A stretch of DNA of 6,409 bases from SAR116 cluster bacterium. Lineage in GTDB: Bacteria; Pseudomonadota; Alphaproteobacteria; Puniceispirillales; Puniceispirillaceae. The notes under the pieces are model-generated. The model searched no databases. It was not told the origin of the DNA and saw nothing but the letters and a program-made list of their open reading frames with translations. Within the stretch, counting starts at the first letter, position 1, and every line of letters starts with the position of its first letter. Both the position numbers and the translations under genes were made by a program. Shown one piece after another: positions 1-5,903 of the stretch. The stretch covers positions 1-6,409 of the forward strand of contig PADU01000022.1 of NCBI GenBank assembly GCA_002700485.1, read 5' to 3'.

Positions 1-135
1 TCATCGTGTCCGTGGTCGTCATGCTTGTCATCTCCATGGTCATCGTGCTTATCGTGTCCGTGGTCGTCATGCTTGTCATCTCCATGGTCATCGTGCTTAT
101 CGTGTCCGTGGTCGTCATGCTTGGCGTCTCCATGG
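1..135 (-). repeat. 48-bp tandem repeat encoding a His/Asp-rich 16-residue unit in ZnuA
   Basis: Two full 48-bp copies (40-87 and 88-135) differ at only two bases, and a partial copy (1-39) differs at one base from the matching part of its neighbour. Each unit encodes HDDHGDDKHDDHGHDK, itself two 8-residue halves of the form HDDHG(D/H)DK that use different synonymous codons. The pattern suggests an old 24-bp duplication followed by recent expansion of the 48-bp unit. The left edge cuts the array, so total copy number is unknown. The array stays in the znuA reading frame and contributes to the zinc-binding loop. Confidence 0.95.
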
Positions 136-509
136 TCATGAGCGTCAAATGCACCCCCTTTTCTGAAATTAAGCTTCATCAAGCCATGACTGTCCATCAA
201 AGACACAGCCTTTGCGTTCTTCGCAATACTTTCGATGGAATTTTCAAGAAACGCCTCAAGGTCGTGGCTCATCCAGAACACAATATCTGCTGCTTGCAAC
301 TCTTTTGCTTGTGAGGGTTTTAAGGAATAGGTATGAGGTGAACCGGTACCCTTAACCAGCAGGCTAGGTTCGCTGACACCTTGCATTACAGAAGCAACTA
401 GCGAATGTACTGGCTTGATGGAGGCAACGACCTTAACATCTGCCGTAGCCACAGCAGTCGATGTGAATAAAAAGGTGGATGCAAGTAAAGCAGATCTGAT
501 GGCTCGCAT
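1..509 (-). CDS. znuA: Zinc ABC transporter periplasmic substrate-binding protein ZnuA, N-terminal part (runs off the left edge)
   Basis: Captures zinc in the periplasm and hands it to the ZnuB/ZnuC transporter (cluster A-1 binding protein family). The visible 169 residues begin with a signal peptide (Arg-rich start, hydrophobic residues about 7-21, likely cleavage after ATA at 21-23), then VKVVASIKPVHSLVASV typical of the family, and GSPHTYSLKPSQ, whose His59 matches the first zinc ligand. ADIVFWMSHDLEAFLE follows. From about residue 122 the protein becomes a His/Asp-rich loop, the position where ZnuA proteins carry their charged flexible loop; 15 His fall in residues 124-168 and the array continues past the edge. 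Start: ATG at 509 is preceded by GGAG at 518-515 with a good gap; an in-frame ATG at 521 has no such site. No stop codon occurs before base 1, so the C-terminal half with the remaining ligands is outside. It is divergent from znuC and shares the Zur-box region. Confidence 0.93.
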   Translation of the reverse strand, partial: MRAIRSALLASTFLFTSTAVATADVKVVASIKPVHSLVASVMQGVSEPSLLVKGTGSPHTYSLKPSQAKELQAADIVFWMSHDLEAFLENSIESIAKNAKAVSLMDSHGLMKLNFRKGGAFDAHDHGDAKHDDHGHDKHDDHGDDKHDDHGHDKHDDHGDDKHDDHGHD

Positions 510-531
510 AAAATTCTCCATTGAACAAAAA

Positions 532-558
532 TTGACCATCGGAAACATGTGTTATAAT
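532..558 (+). promoter_or_regulatory. Probable sigma-70 promoter for znuC-znuB-zur
   Basis: TTGACC at 532-537 matches the -35 consensus at five of six bases and TATAAT at 553-558 matches the -10 exactly; the spacer is 15 bp, shorter than the ideal 17. Transcription would begin near 565, leaving a leader of about 100 bases before znuC. The -10 sits inside the Zur box. For the divergent znuA promoter, TATAAC (556-551) or TATTAT (559-554) on the minus strand could act as -10, but no well-spaced -35 is seen. Confidence 0.55.
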
Positions 559-564
559 ATTACA
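550..564. promoter_or_regulatory. Zur operator (zinc-responsive) between znuA and znuC
   Basis: The sequence TGTTATAATATTACA is an inverted repeat with 12 of 14 arm positions symmetric. It matches the known proteobacterial Zur-box core TGTTATANTATAACA at every specified position but one. It overlaps the -10 facing znuC and lies about 40 bases upstream of the znuA start codon, so a bound Zur dimer could block transcription in both directions. Repression in zinc-replete cells is inferred from the known behaviour of Zur; the presence of zur in the same operon supports it. Confidence 0.8.
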
Positions 565-664
565 TAAGTCAAAACTTTTATTTTATAAGAAAAGCTTGAT
601 ATCATCAAATATGCTTGGAAATTAGAAGCGAATTTCAAACTTACCATGCCAAAGAGAGTTGCCC

Positions 665-1468
665 ATGCTTGTGTCACTTGAAAATGCAGGTGTTTACAAA
701 TCGGAACGATGGCTTGTCCGGGGTATTACCATGCATGTAGAGCCTGGTGAAATTGTTACTCTCATCGGACCTAATGGTTCTGGAAAGTCCACCACGGCAA
801 AGATGGCTCTTGGTGTGTTAAAGGCAGACGAAGGAAAGACTTATAGAAGGCAAGACTTAAAAGCCAGTTATGTCCCACAGAAACTTGATGTAAATTGGAC
901 CCTTCCGTTATCCGTGAGCAGGTTTATGCGTCTCACGAATAAAGCATCCCACTCAGAAATTGAAACCGCACTTTCTTCAACCCAAATACTACACCTTGCG
1001 CAAAAGCAAATGTCTCAGCTGTCAGGTGGAGAATTCCAACGCGTTCTCCTTGCGCGCGCAATTCTGCGCTCCCCTGATTTTCTTGTTCTGGATGAGCCTG
1101 TTCAAGGTGTTGATTTCAACGGTGAAGTTGCATTATACAAATTAATTGATGATATAAGGCACAAGTTGAATTGCGGTGTTTTGCTAATTTCCCATGACTT
1201 ACATGTAGTTATGTCTACAACAGACAGGATCATTTGCCTGAATGGTCACATTTGTTGTTCTGGCACTCCCGCCAACGTTGCCTCAAGTAATGAATTTAAG
1301 TCACTATTCGGTGAGCACGCTCTACCGGGGCTTTCGCTATACAAACATCGTCATGACCATGAACATCTTCTTGACGGACAGATTAATCAATCTTCCAAAT
1401 CAAAATCAAACTTAAAACAAAACAATAGTGAGAAAAACCGCGCCCTTAGAAAGACTAAAAATGCTTGA
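665..1468 (+). CDS. znuC: Zinc ABC transporter ATP-binding protein ZnuC
   Basis: Cytoplasmic ATPase that drives zinc import through ZnuB. In the 267-residue product the ABC motifs appear in order: Walker A GPNGSGKST (35-43), Q-loop VPQK with Gln72, signature LSGGEFQRV (119-127), Walker B FLVLDEP (139-145) and switch LLISHD with His177. HALPGLSLYKH (218-228) followed by the His-rich HRHDHEH (228-234) is characteristic of ZnuC. Residues from about 240 form a Lys/Asn/Ser-rich tail of some 30 residues with no recognisable domain. Start: ATG 665 lies six bases after GAGAG (654-658); an in-frame TTG at 659 would overlap that site and is less likely. The last codons overlap znuB by eight bases, suggesting translational coupling. 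The assignment to zinc rather than manganese rests on the Zur box, zur and the His-rich partners. Confidence 0.95.
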   Translation: MLVSLENAGVYKSERWLVRGITMHVEPGEIVTLIGPNGSGKSTTAKMALGVLKADEGKTYRRQDLKASYVPQKLDVNWTLPLSVSRFMRLTNKASHSEIETALSSTQILHLAQKQMSQLSGGEFQRVLLARAILRSPDFLVLDEPVQGVDFNGEVALYKLIDDIRHKLNCGVLLISHDLHVVMSTTDRIICLNGHICCSGTPANVASSNEFKSLFGEHALPGLSLYKHRHDHEHLLDGQINQSSKSKSNLKQNNSEKNRALRKTKNA

Positions 1469-2312
1469 TGACTTCTTCATTCGTGCCATAATCGGTGGTA
1501 TAGGCGTTGCGGTGGTCGCGGGTCCGCTTGGCTGTTTTGTAATTTGGCGAAGGCTCGCATATTTTGGCGACACACTCTCACATTCTGCTTTGCTTGGTGT
1601 GGCACTGGCATTGCTACTCGAATTAAATATTACCTTCACTGTTTTTTGTATTTCTGTGGTTGTGGCTATGTTGTTGATGCTCTTGCAACGACGCGCAAGC
1701 CTATCATCAGATGCCTTGCTTGGACTGCTCGCGCATTCAGCGCTTGCCGTTGGATTAGTAGTTTTAGCCTTCATGACTTGGGTAAGGGTGGACTTGATGG
1801 GGTTTCTATTCGGCGATATTCTTGCAATTACAAGAGCAGACTTAATAATGATTTGGTTTGGGGGAGTTGCGATACTTATTGCTTTAATTAAAATTTGGCG
1901 TCCGTTGTTTGCTGCCACTGTTAGCTACGAATTAGCAACTGCCGAAGGAACAAGACCAGACTTTGCCAGTATCGTGTTTACCGTAATTTTAGCAGCAGTG
2001 ATTGCAGTCTCAATGAAGATTGTAGGTGTACTTTTAATAACAGCTTTACTTATTATTCCTGCTGCTGCGGCCAGGCGGTTCTCAAAGTCACCCGAGCAAA
2101 TGGCATTAATAGCCATCATTATTGGTGTGTTTTCAGTTTGGCTTGGACTTTCGGGGTCACTTGAATTTGATACGCCAGCTGGGCCAAGTATTGTTGTAGC
2201 TGCACTAAGTTTTTTTATCTTTTCCATCTTGCCTCTTCCAAAATTGAAACCAGGAAACCAATATCAGAAAATAGAGCCGGCCAAGGCAAAACTAGATACG
2301 GAGACACCATGA
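1461..2312 (+). CDS. znuB: Zinc ABC transporter permease ZnuB
   Basis: Inner-membrane channel subunit of the ABC-3 family, assembling with ZnuC. The 283-residue product is strongly hydrophobic throughout, with about seven or eight membrane segments. Family hallmarks seen: WRRLAYFGDTLSHSALLG (29-46), LGLLAHSALAVGLV, the MGFLFGDIL loop, and near the C-terminus MKIVGVLLITALLIIPAAAARR followed by FSKSPEQM. A polar tail of about 25 residues ends the protein. Start: ATG 1461 gives a normal N-terminus and has a weak AGAAAG (1448-1453) ahead of it; an in-frame GTG at 1428 would add 11 charged residues inside the znuC tail and is less likely. It overlaps znuC by eight bases at its start and zur by four at its end. 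Confidence 0.94.
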   Translation: MLDDFFIRAIIGGIGVAVVAGPLGCFVIWRRLAYFGDTLSHSALLGVALALLLELNITFTVFCISVVVAMLLMLLQRRASLSSDALLGLLAHSALAVGLVVLAFMTWVRVDLMGFLFGDILAITRADLIMIWFGGVAILIALIKIWRPLFAATVSYELATAEGTRPDFASIVFTVILAAVIAVSMKIVGVLLITALLIIPAAAARRFSKSPEQMALIAIIIGVFSVWLGLSGSLEFDTPAGPSIVVAALSFFIFSILPLPKLKPGNQYQKIEPAKAKLDTETP

Positions 2313-2728
2313 AAAAAAGTGTTGTAACCAAAGTTAAGCTCACAAGGAATCAATCACTAGTGCTTGATTCCTTGATAAAAGCCGGCCAGCCCTCAGGCGC
2401 CTATGCGCTTCTTGATACTCTGCGCCCACATGGATTCAAAGCCCCACTGCAAATTTACAGGGCTTTGGAACAGCTTATTGATTTGGGCCTTGCTCATCGC
2501 CTGGAAAGCTTAAATGCCTTTATAGCTTGCAGTCACGTGTCCTGCGAGAGCTCAGGGGCAACCGCGTTCGTGATCTGTGATAAATGCGAGACGGTTCAAG
2601 AAATTTGTGATGAGTCAATTTCCAATTTTTTATCCAGCCTAGCCCGGAAAACAAAAATAAGAGCTTCAAAGTCAAGCATTGAGCTTCACGGTCTTTGTAA
2701 TGGCTGTTCCGCCGTATCGCATAGTTGA
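2309..2728 (+). CDS. zur: Fur-family zinc uptake regulator Zur
   Basis: Cytoplasmic dimeric repressor that binds DNA when loaded with zinc; the likely target is the box at 550-564. The product is 139 residues, usual for the family. Residues 10-70 form the winged helix, with IYRALEQLIDLGLAHRLESLNAF (49-71) the recognition-helix and wing region. C90-x2-C93 and C130-x2-C133 form the structural zinc site. Compared from memory with E. coli Zur, His63, Cys74 and Glu98 align with the regulatory ligands His77, Cys88 and Glu111, while the equivalent of His96 is not a His; His76 or Cys79 may take its place. Start ATG overlaps the znuB stop as ATGA and is preceded by GGAG (2300-2303), pointing to coupled translation. 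Its place in the znu operon supports Zur over Fur or PerR, and makes it self-regulated if the operon promoter is Zur-controlled. Confidence 0.9.
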   Translation: MKKSVVTKVKLTRNQSLVLDSLIKAGQPSGAYALLDTLRPHGFKAPLQIYRALEQLIDLGLAHRLESLNAFIACSHVSCESSGATAFVICDKCETVQEICDESISNFLSSLARKTKIRASKSSIELHGLCNGCSAVSHS

Positions 2729-2823
2729 TAGGGGAAAACCTCTGATACGAAGTAAGGGACAATAGCTCGCCCCACTAATCGAGAAACATGGCTCCATGGG
2801 TTTATGGATCATTTTGGTTAAAT

Positions 2824-2857
2824 GCTTGCTGCAGCTTGCAAGCTCAAGCTTTTTGAG
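2824..2857. terminator. Possible bidirectional terminator between zur and the convergent glutamate-synthase-like gene
   Basis: Overlapping inverted repeats lie between two convergent genes: GCTTGC (2824-2829) with GCAAGC (2838-2843); AGCTTG (2833-2838) with CAAGCT (2845-2850) followed by TTTT; and CTCAA (2843-2847) with TTGAG (2853-2857). The second looks most like a plus-strand intrinsic terminator for the znu operon, although its stem has only six pairs. On the minus strand the first repeat is followed by ATTT. The rest of 2729-2861 holds only one weaker hairpin (TCCAT 2793-2797 with ATGGA 2804-2808) and no gene. Confidence 0.35.
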
Positions 2858-2861
2858 ATCA

Positions 2862-4478
2862 TTAATTCGATAATTCAGTGGGTTGAAAGCTATCTGGAGT
2901 AACCAGATCCCAATAAACGGCTAATCTTGGGTCGTCTACTTTTTCACCTCTAATTAAAGCACCATCTTCAACCTTTGGGTAGATTTGATCCGCCAATAAT
3001 ATTTTACTGGCAGATAATCGTCGGACTATGTGCCGGCGTGTCAACTCATTCGGAGCGTTTAAACCTGATGCCTCTAACATCTCACCAACGGCTAAAACAG
3101 TATTTGCTTGGAAGTTCGCAACTCTTTTTGCACGATGTTCCACATCGACCACTCTAAAACGCTTAGGATCCATGGTTGCTAAACCAGTGGGACATTCACC
3201 TGAAGCGCAGTCCCGAGCTTGAATGCATCCCAAAGACATCATGAATGGTCGAGCCATATTGCACCAGTCAGCTCCTAAGGCCAAGTGTCTTACCATATCA
3301 TAGGCCGAGACTATTTTCCCAGAAGCCGCTATTTTTACATGTTGCCTAACACCTGCACCTTTCAGCGTGTTATCCACATAAATTATTGCATCACGAAGAG
3401 GGCAACCTAGATGGTCTGTAAATTCAACTGGCGCAGCACCAGTTCCCCCTTCAGAACCGTCAACTGTTACAAAGTCAGCTAAAATTCCAGTCTCAACCAT
3501 AGCTTTGACTATTGCTGCAAACTCCCATGGATGGCCAATGCATAATTTAAAACCGACTGGCTTTCCACCAGATAATTTTCTTAGTCGCTCTATAAATTCA
3601 ACTAATTGCCGAGGGGTTGAAAATTCTGAATGACTACTTGGGGAAATACAATCCTGATAAGGTTCAATACCTCTAGTTTCAGCAATTTCTGGTGTAACTT
3701 TCGGCGCCATAAGCATTCCTCCATGCCCCGGCTTTGCTCCCTGACTAAGTTTAATTTCTATCATCTTGATTTGCGGGTCTTGTGCTATTTTTTTGAATAC
3801 AGCTGCATCGAAAGTTCCTGCTTTGGTTCTACATCCAAAGTAGCCAGTTGAAATTTGCCAAATTATATCACCCCCGCCCATTTTGTGATACTTTGAGAAT
3901 GAGCCTTCACCAGTATTGTGGGCAAATCCACCTAATTTTGCCCCCGTATTTAAAGCCTGAATGGCTGGTGGCGACATTGCGCCAAATGATGTTCCAGAGA
4001 TATTAAGAACTGAACAATCATAGGCGTTTTTACCTTTACCGACCCGGACACGAAAATCCTTATTATCTATATGTGTGGGCTGAACAGAATGGTTTAGCCA
4101 GCTATAATCTTCAGCATAAGTGTCAAGAACGGTGCCTAATGGCCTAGCAGCTAGAATACCTTTTGAACGTTGATAAACCATAGCACGCTGATTGCGTGAA
4201 AAAGGCAACTCATCTGTATCCGCCTCCCAGAAATACTGACGTAATTCGGGACGAATTGATTCAAGGATATATCTAGCTCGGCCTAAAAGAGGGTAATTAG
4301 CTAGAACACCTCTTTTCTTTTGAAAGAAATCATGAAATCCCAGTCCAAATAGTGCAGCAAACAGCAGAGTTGCGGACAAAAAGTACGGATGTATTACGAC
4401 GGACAACCCAGCAAAAATGACCATAGCAAGACCCATATAGGCCCATAAGGCGTAACGTCCCCAAATAAACTCCCCCAT
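2862..4478 (-). CDS. Membrane-anchored FMN-binding glutamate-synthase-like protein (GltB2 domain)
   Basis: Single-domain relative of the large glutamate synthase subunit, covering the FMN/iron-sulfur synthase domain but not the N-terminal glutamine amidotransferase or the C-terminal beta-helix domain. The 538 residues start with two hydrophobic segments (about 10-29 and 32-48), probable membrane anchors. The synthase domain then shows GEGSFSKYHKMGGGDIIWQ, KLSQGAKPGHGG (243-254), the FMN-site motif VDGSEGGTGAAP (339-350), and C-x5-C-x4-C (Cys418, 424, 429) in the place of the 3Fe-4S ligands. Start ATG 4478 has GGAG (4489-4486) seven bases upstream. Family members are widespread, and their reaction is often unknown; an FMN oxidoreductase acting on glutamate or a related compound, fed by a separate amino or electron donor, is an inference. 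No GltD partner or amidotransferase is next to it. The gene is 80 bp downstream of a fur-like gene on the same strand and converges on zur. Confidence 0.88.
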   Translation of the reverse strand: MGEFIWGRYALWAYMGLAMVIFAGLSVVIHPYFLSATLLFAALFGLGFHDFFQKKRGVLANYPLLGRARYILESIRPELRQYFWEADTDELPFSRNQRAMVYQRSKGILAARPLGTVLDTYAEDYSWLNHSVQPTHIDNKDFRVRVGKGKNAYDCSVLNISGTSFGAMSPPAIQALNTGAKLGGFAHNTGEGSFSKYHKMGGGDIIWQISTGYFGCRTKAGTFDAAVFKKIAQDPQIKMIEIKLSQGAKPGHGGMLMAPKVTPEIAETRGIEPYQDCISPSSHSEFSTPRQLVEFIERLRKLSGGKPVGFKLCIGHPWEFAAIVKAMVETGILADFVTVDGSEGGTGAAPVEFTDHLGCPLRDAIIYVDNTLKGAGVRQHVKIAASGKIVSAYDMVRHLALGADWCNMARPFMMSLGCIQARDCASGECPTGLATMDPKRFRVVDVEHRAKRVANFQANTVLAVGEMLEASGLNAPNELTRRHIVRRLSASKILLADQIYPKVEDGALIRGEKVDDPRLAVYWDLVTPDSFQPTELSN

Positions 4479-4558
4479 ATCCTTACTCCATACTCAACTT
4501 GACTTCGCACATCTATTTAAAGAACTGGCAGCTTGGCGGAAACAGAAATGGTTTCGGG

Positions 4559-4966
4559 CTAGCTTTTTCTTTTTTTCCCGTATAATTCTAGTCTATGATC
4601 AATTAGATCGTAGCCCATTTCACGCGCAATTTCCGTTTTCAGCGTCTCCAGTTCTTCATTGTAAAATTCATGCACTTCACCGGTTTCAATATCAACCAGA
4701 TGTTCGTGATGTTCCCCTGCTTCTTCATATCGTGATCGACCGTCACCAAACTCAAGGCGCTCTATAAGGCCTGCCTCTTCAAGCAACTTTACTGTTCTGT
4801 AAACAGTAGCGATTGAAATTGTATTATCAAGCTCAACAGACCGCAAATATAGCTGATCTACATCTGGGTGATCGTCAGATTCTTCTATAACTTGGATTAT
4901 AATTTGCCGCTGCGATGTCATCCGGATATTTTTGGCCAGACATCTTGAAAGTAACGTGTCAGACAT
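4559..4966 (-). CDS. Fur/Mur-type metal-responsive regulator
   Basis: Fur-superfamily DNA-binding repressor, 135 residues. Winged helix at about 10-80 with MTSQRQIIIQVIEESDDHPD and the recognition helix in SIATVYRTVKLLEEAGLIER; the dimerisation half includes HHEHLVDIETGEVHEF (86-101) and ends with HRLELYGKKRKS. Candidate metal ligands are His33, Glu81, His86, His87, His89, Glu100 and His124. The only cysteine is Cys9, so the CxxC structural zinc site of E. coli Fur is absent; DIETG stands where that motif would be. This is typical of alphaproteobacterial Fur/Mur, which senses manganese in rhizobia and iron in some others, so the metal is not decided here. A GGAG (4982-4979) lies 12 bases before the start, an unusually long gap, and no better site is seen; the start is chosen by fit to the family N-terminus. 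It is clearly distinct from the zur product in the same window. Confidence 0.9.
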   Translation of the reverse strand: MSDTLLSRCLAKNIRMTSQRQIIIQVIEESDDHPDVDQLYLRSVELDNTISIATVYRTVKLLEEAGLIERLEFGDGRSRYEEAGEHHEHLVDIETGEVHEFYNEELETLKTEIAREMGYDLIDHRLELYGKKRKS

Positions 4967-5105
4967 GGTTTACGAACACTCCAGGGCAATATACGGACAT
5001 GAGACTATCAGAAAAACGTCATCTCAGGCTAGCATAATAGAAAGAGAAGGCAGCTAAAAGCTTCTTCTTCCTCACCACATGTGCTCAAGTAAAAGGAATC
5101 TAAAC

Positions 5106-5903
5106 CTACATCTTTGAATGGCGACGAGCTTCAAAATGACGGCGTCGGCGGTAAAAGGCCAAAACCGATAAAGGAAAGCTGGCAATATATAGCCCGGCCA
5201 GAACCAGATAGACAGCCCAAGGCGTAATAACAATCATTCCGCCGACCAATGCGATAACGGCCAAAAACGGCAATATAGCGTGGCTTGGCACTTGAAATGA
5301 CTTACCGTTAAACGTTGGCATTGTACTAACCGCCCCTGCGCCAACTGAAACCAAAACAACCGATACTAACTGCTCGTTGCGCAGCCATGACTGATCAGTC
5401 ACCTCCAACAAAACAACGGGCAGCAACACCAAAAAAGCTGCAGCCGGCGCAGGTATACCAACAAAAAAGCTCTTTGTATATTCAGGCTTGTCAGGCAATT
5501 CAGAATCAAATCTGGCGAGTCGTAAAATAACACAAACAGCATAAAATAGTGCCGTCCCCCATGCGATATTTCCTAAATCTTGAAGCGCCCATAAGTATAG
5601 AGTAAGGGCCGGGACTATTCCGAAGACAACAGCATCTGAAAGACTGTCCAGAGCCGCACCAAATTCAGATGTTGTCTTCAGCAATCGGGCCATACGGCCA
5701 TCGAGCGCATCAAAAATTGCTGCCAATATAATCATTGTAGTTGCAGATATCCACAGCTCATCAAGTGCAAAGCGCAACCCTGTCAATCCAGAAATAAGCC
5801 CCGCAATCGTCAGCATATTTGGTAGCAACCAATTAAGGGATGCACTTCGAAATCGTCGTTTTTCTGGCGACTCTTTGGAGTGGTCGGGCCTATCTACTGT
5901 CAT
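5106..5903 (-). CDS. pssA: CDP-diacylglycerol-serine O-phosphatidyltransferase (phosphatidylserine synthase)
   Basis: Membrane enzyme joining CDP-diacylglycerol and L-serine to give phosphatidylserine and CMP. The 265-residue product carries the complete CDP-alcohol phosphotransferase signature D68-G69-x2-A72-R73-x8-G82-x3-D86-x3-D90, with the extra Asp65 just ahead. After a charged 20-residue N-terminus, LPNMLTIAGLISGLTGL starts the first of about seven or eight membrane segments. RLARFDSE and KSFFVGIPAPAAA (the serine-type subfamily stretch) favour PssA over PgsA. The C-terminus is basic (FYRRRRHFEARRHSK). The start ATG overlaps the psd stop as ATGA, with GGAAG and AAAGG in the preceding bases, so the pair is probably translated from one message. 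No strong terminator is seen in 4967-5105. Confidence 0.94.
   Translation of the reverse strand: MTVDRPDHSKESPEKRRFRSASLNWLLPNMLTIAGLISGLTGLRFALDELWISATTMIILAAIFDALDGRMARLLKTTSEFGAALDSLSDAVVFGIVPALTLYLWALQDLGNIAWGTALFYAVCVILRLARFDSELPDKPEYTKSFFVGIPAPAAAFLVLLPVVLLEVTDQSWLRNEQLVSVVLVSVGAGAVSTMPTFNGKSFQVPSHAILPFLAVIALVGGMIVITPWAVYLVLAGLYIASFPLSVLAFYRRRRHFEARRHSKM

Noticed and set aside
6..314. Plus-strand open frame encoding a Val/Met/Ile repeat protein
   Set aside because: It is the antisense of the znuA His-rich repeat; the apparent repeat comes from the 48-bp units, and the minus-strand frame has the signal peptide, family motifs and ribosome site.
565..664. Riboswitch or leader peptide in the znuC leader
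   Set aside because: The 100-base leader is AT-rich with only a tiny ATG frame of four codons near 611 and an 8-bp palindrome TGATATCA (597-604); no recognisable riboswitch fold or attenuator was seen.
1412..2227. Minus-strand open frames of 168 and 100 residues within znuB
   Set aside because: They are antisense to a clear ABC-3 permease, rich in Ala/Ile/Thr/Ser as expected from a complemented hydrophobic gene, and show no motif or ribosome site.
4479..4558. Terminator between the fur-like gene and the glutamate-synthase-like gene
   Set aside because: A 5-bp GAAAC/GTTTC hairpin exists on the minus strand but no T-run follows it.
4967..5105. Promoter or terminator between pssA and the fur-like gene
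   Set aside because: TATTAT (5039-5034) and TATATT-like strings on the minus strand have no convincing -35 partner, and the short AGCT-ttt-AGCT repeat has no T-run, so neither is called.
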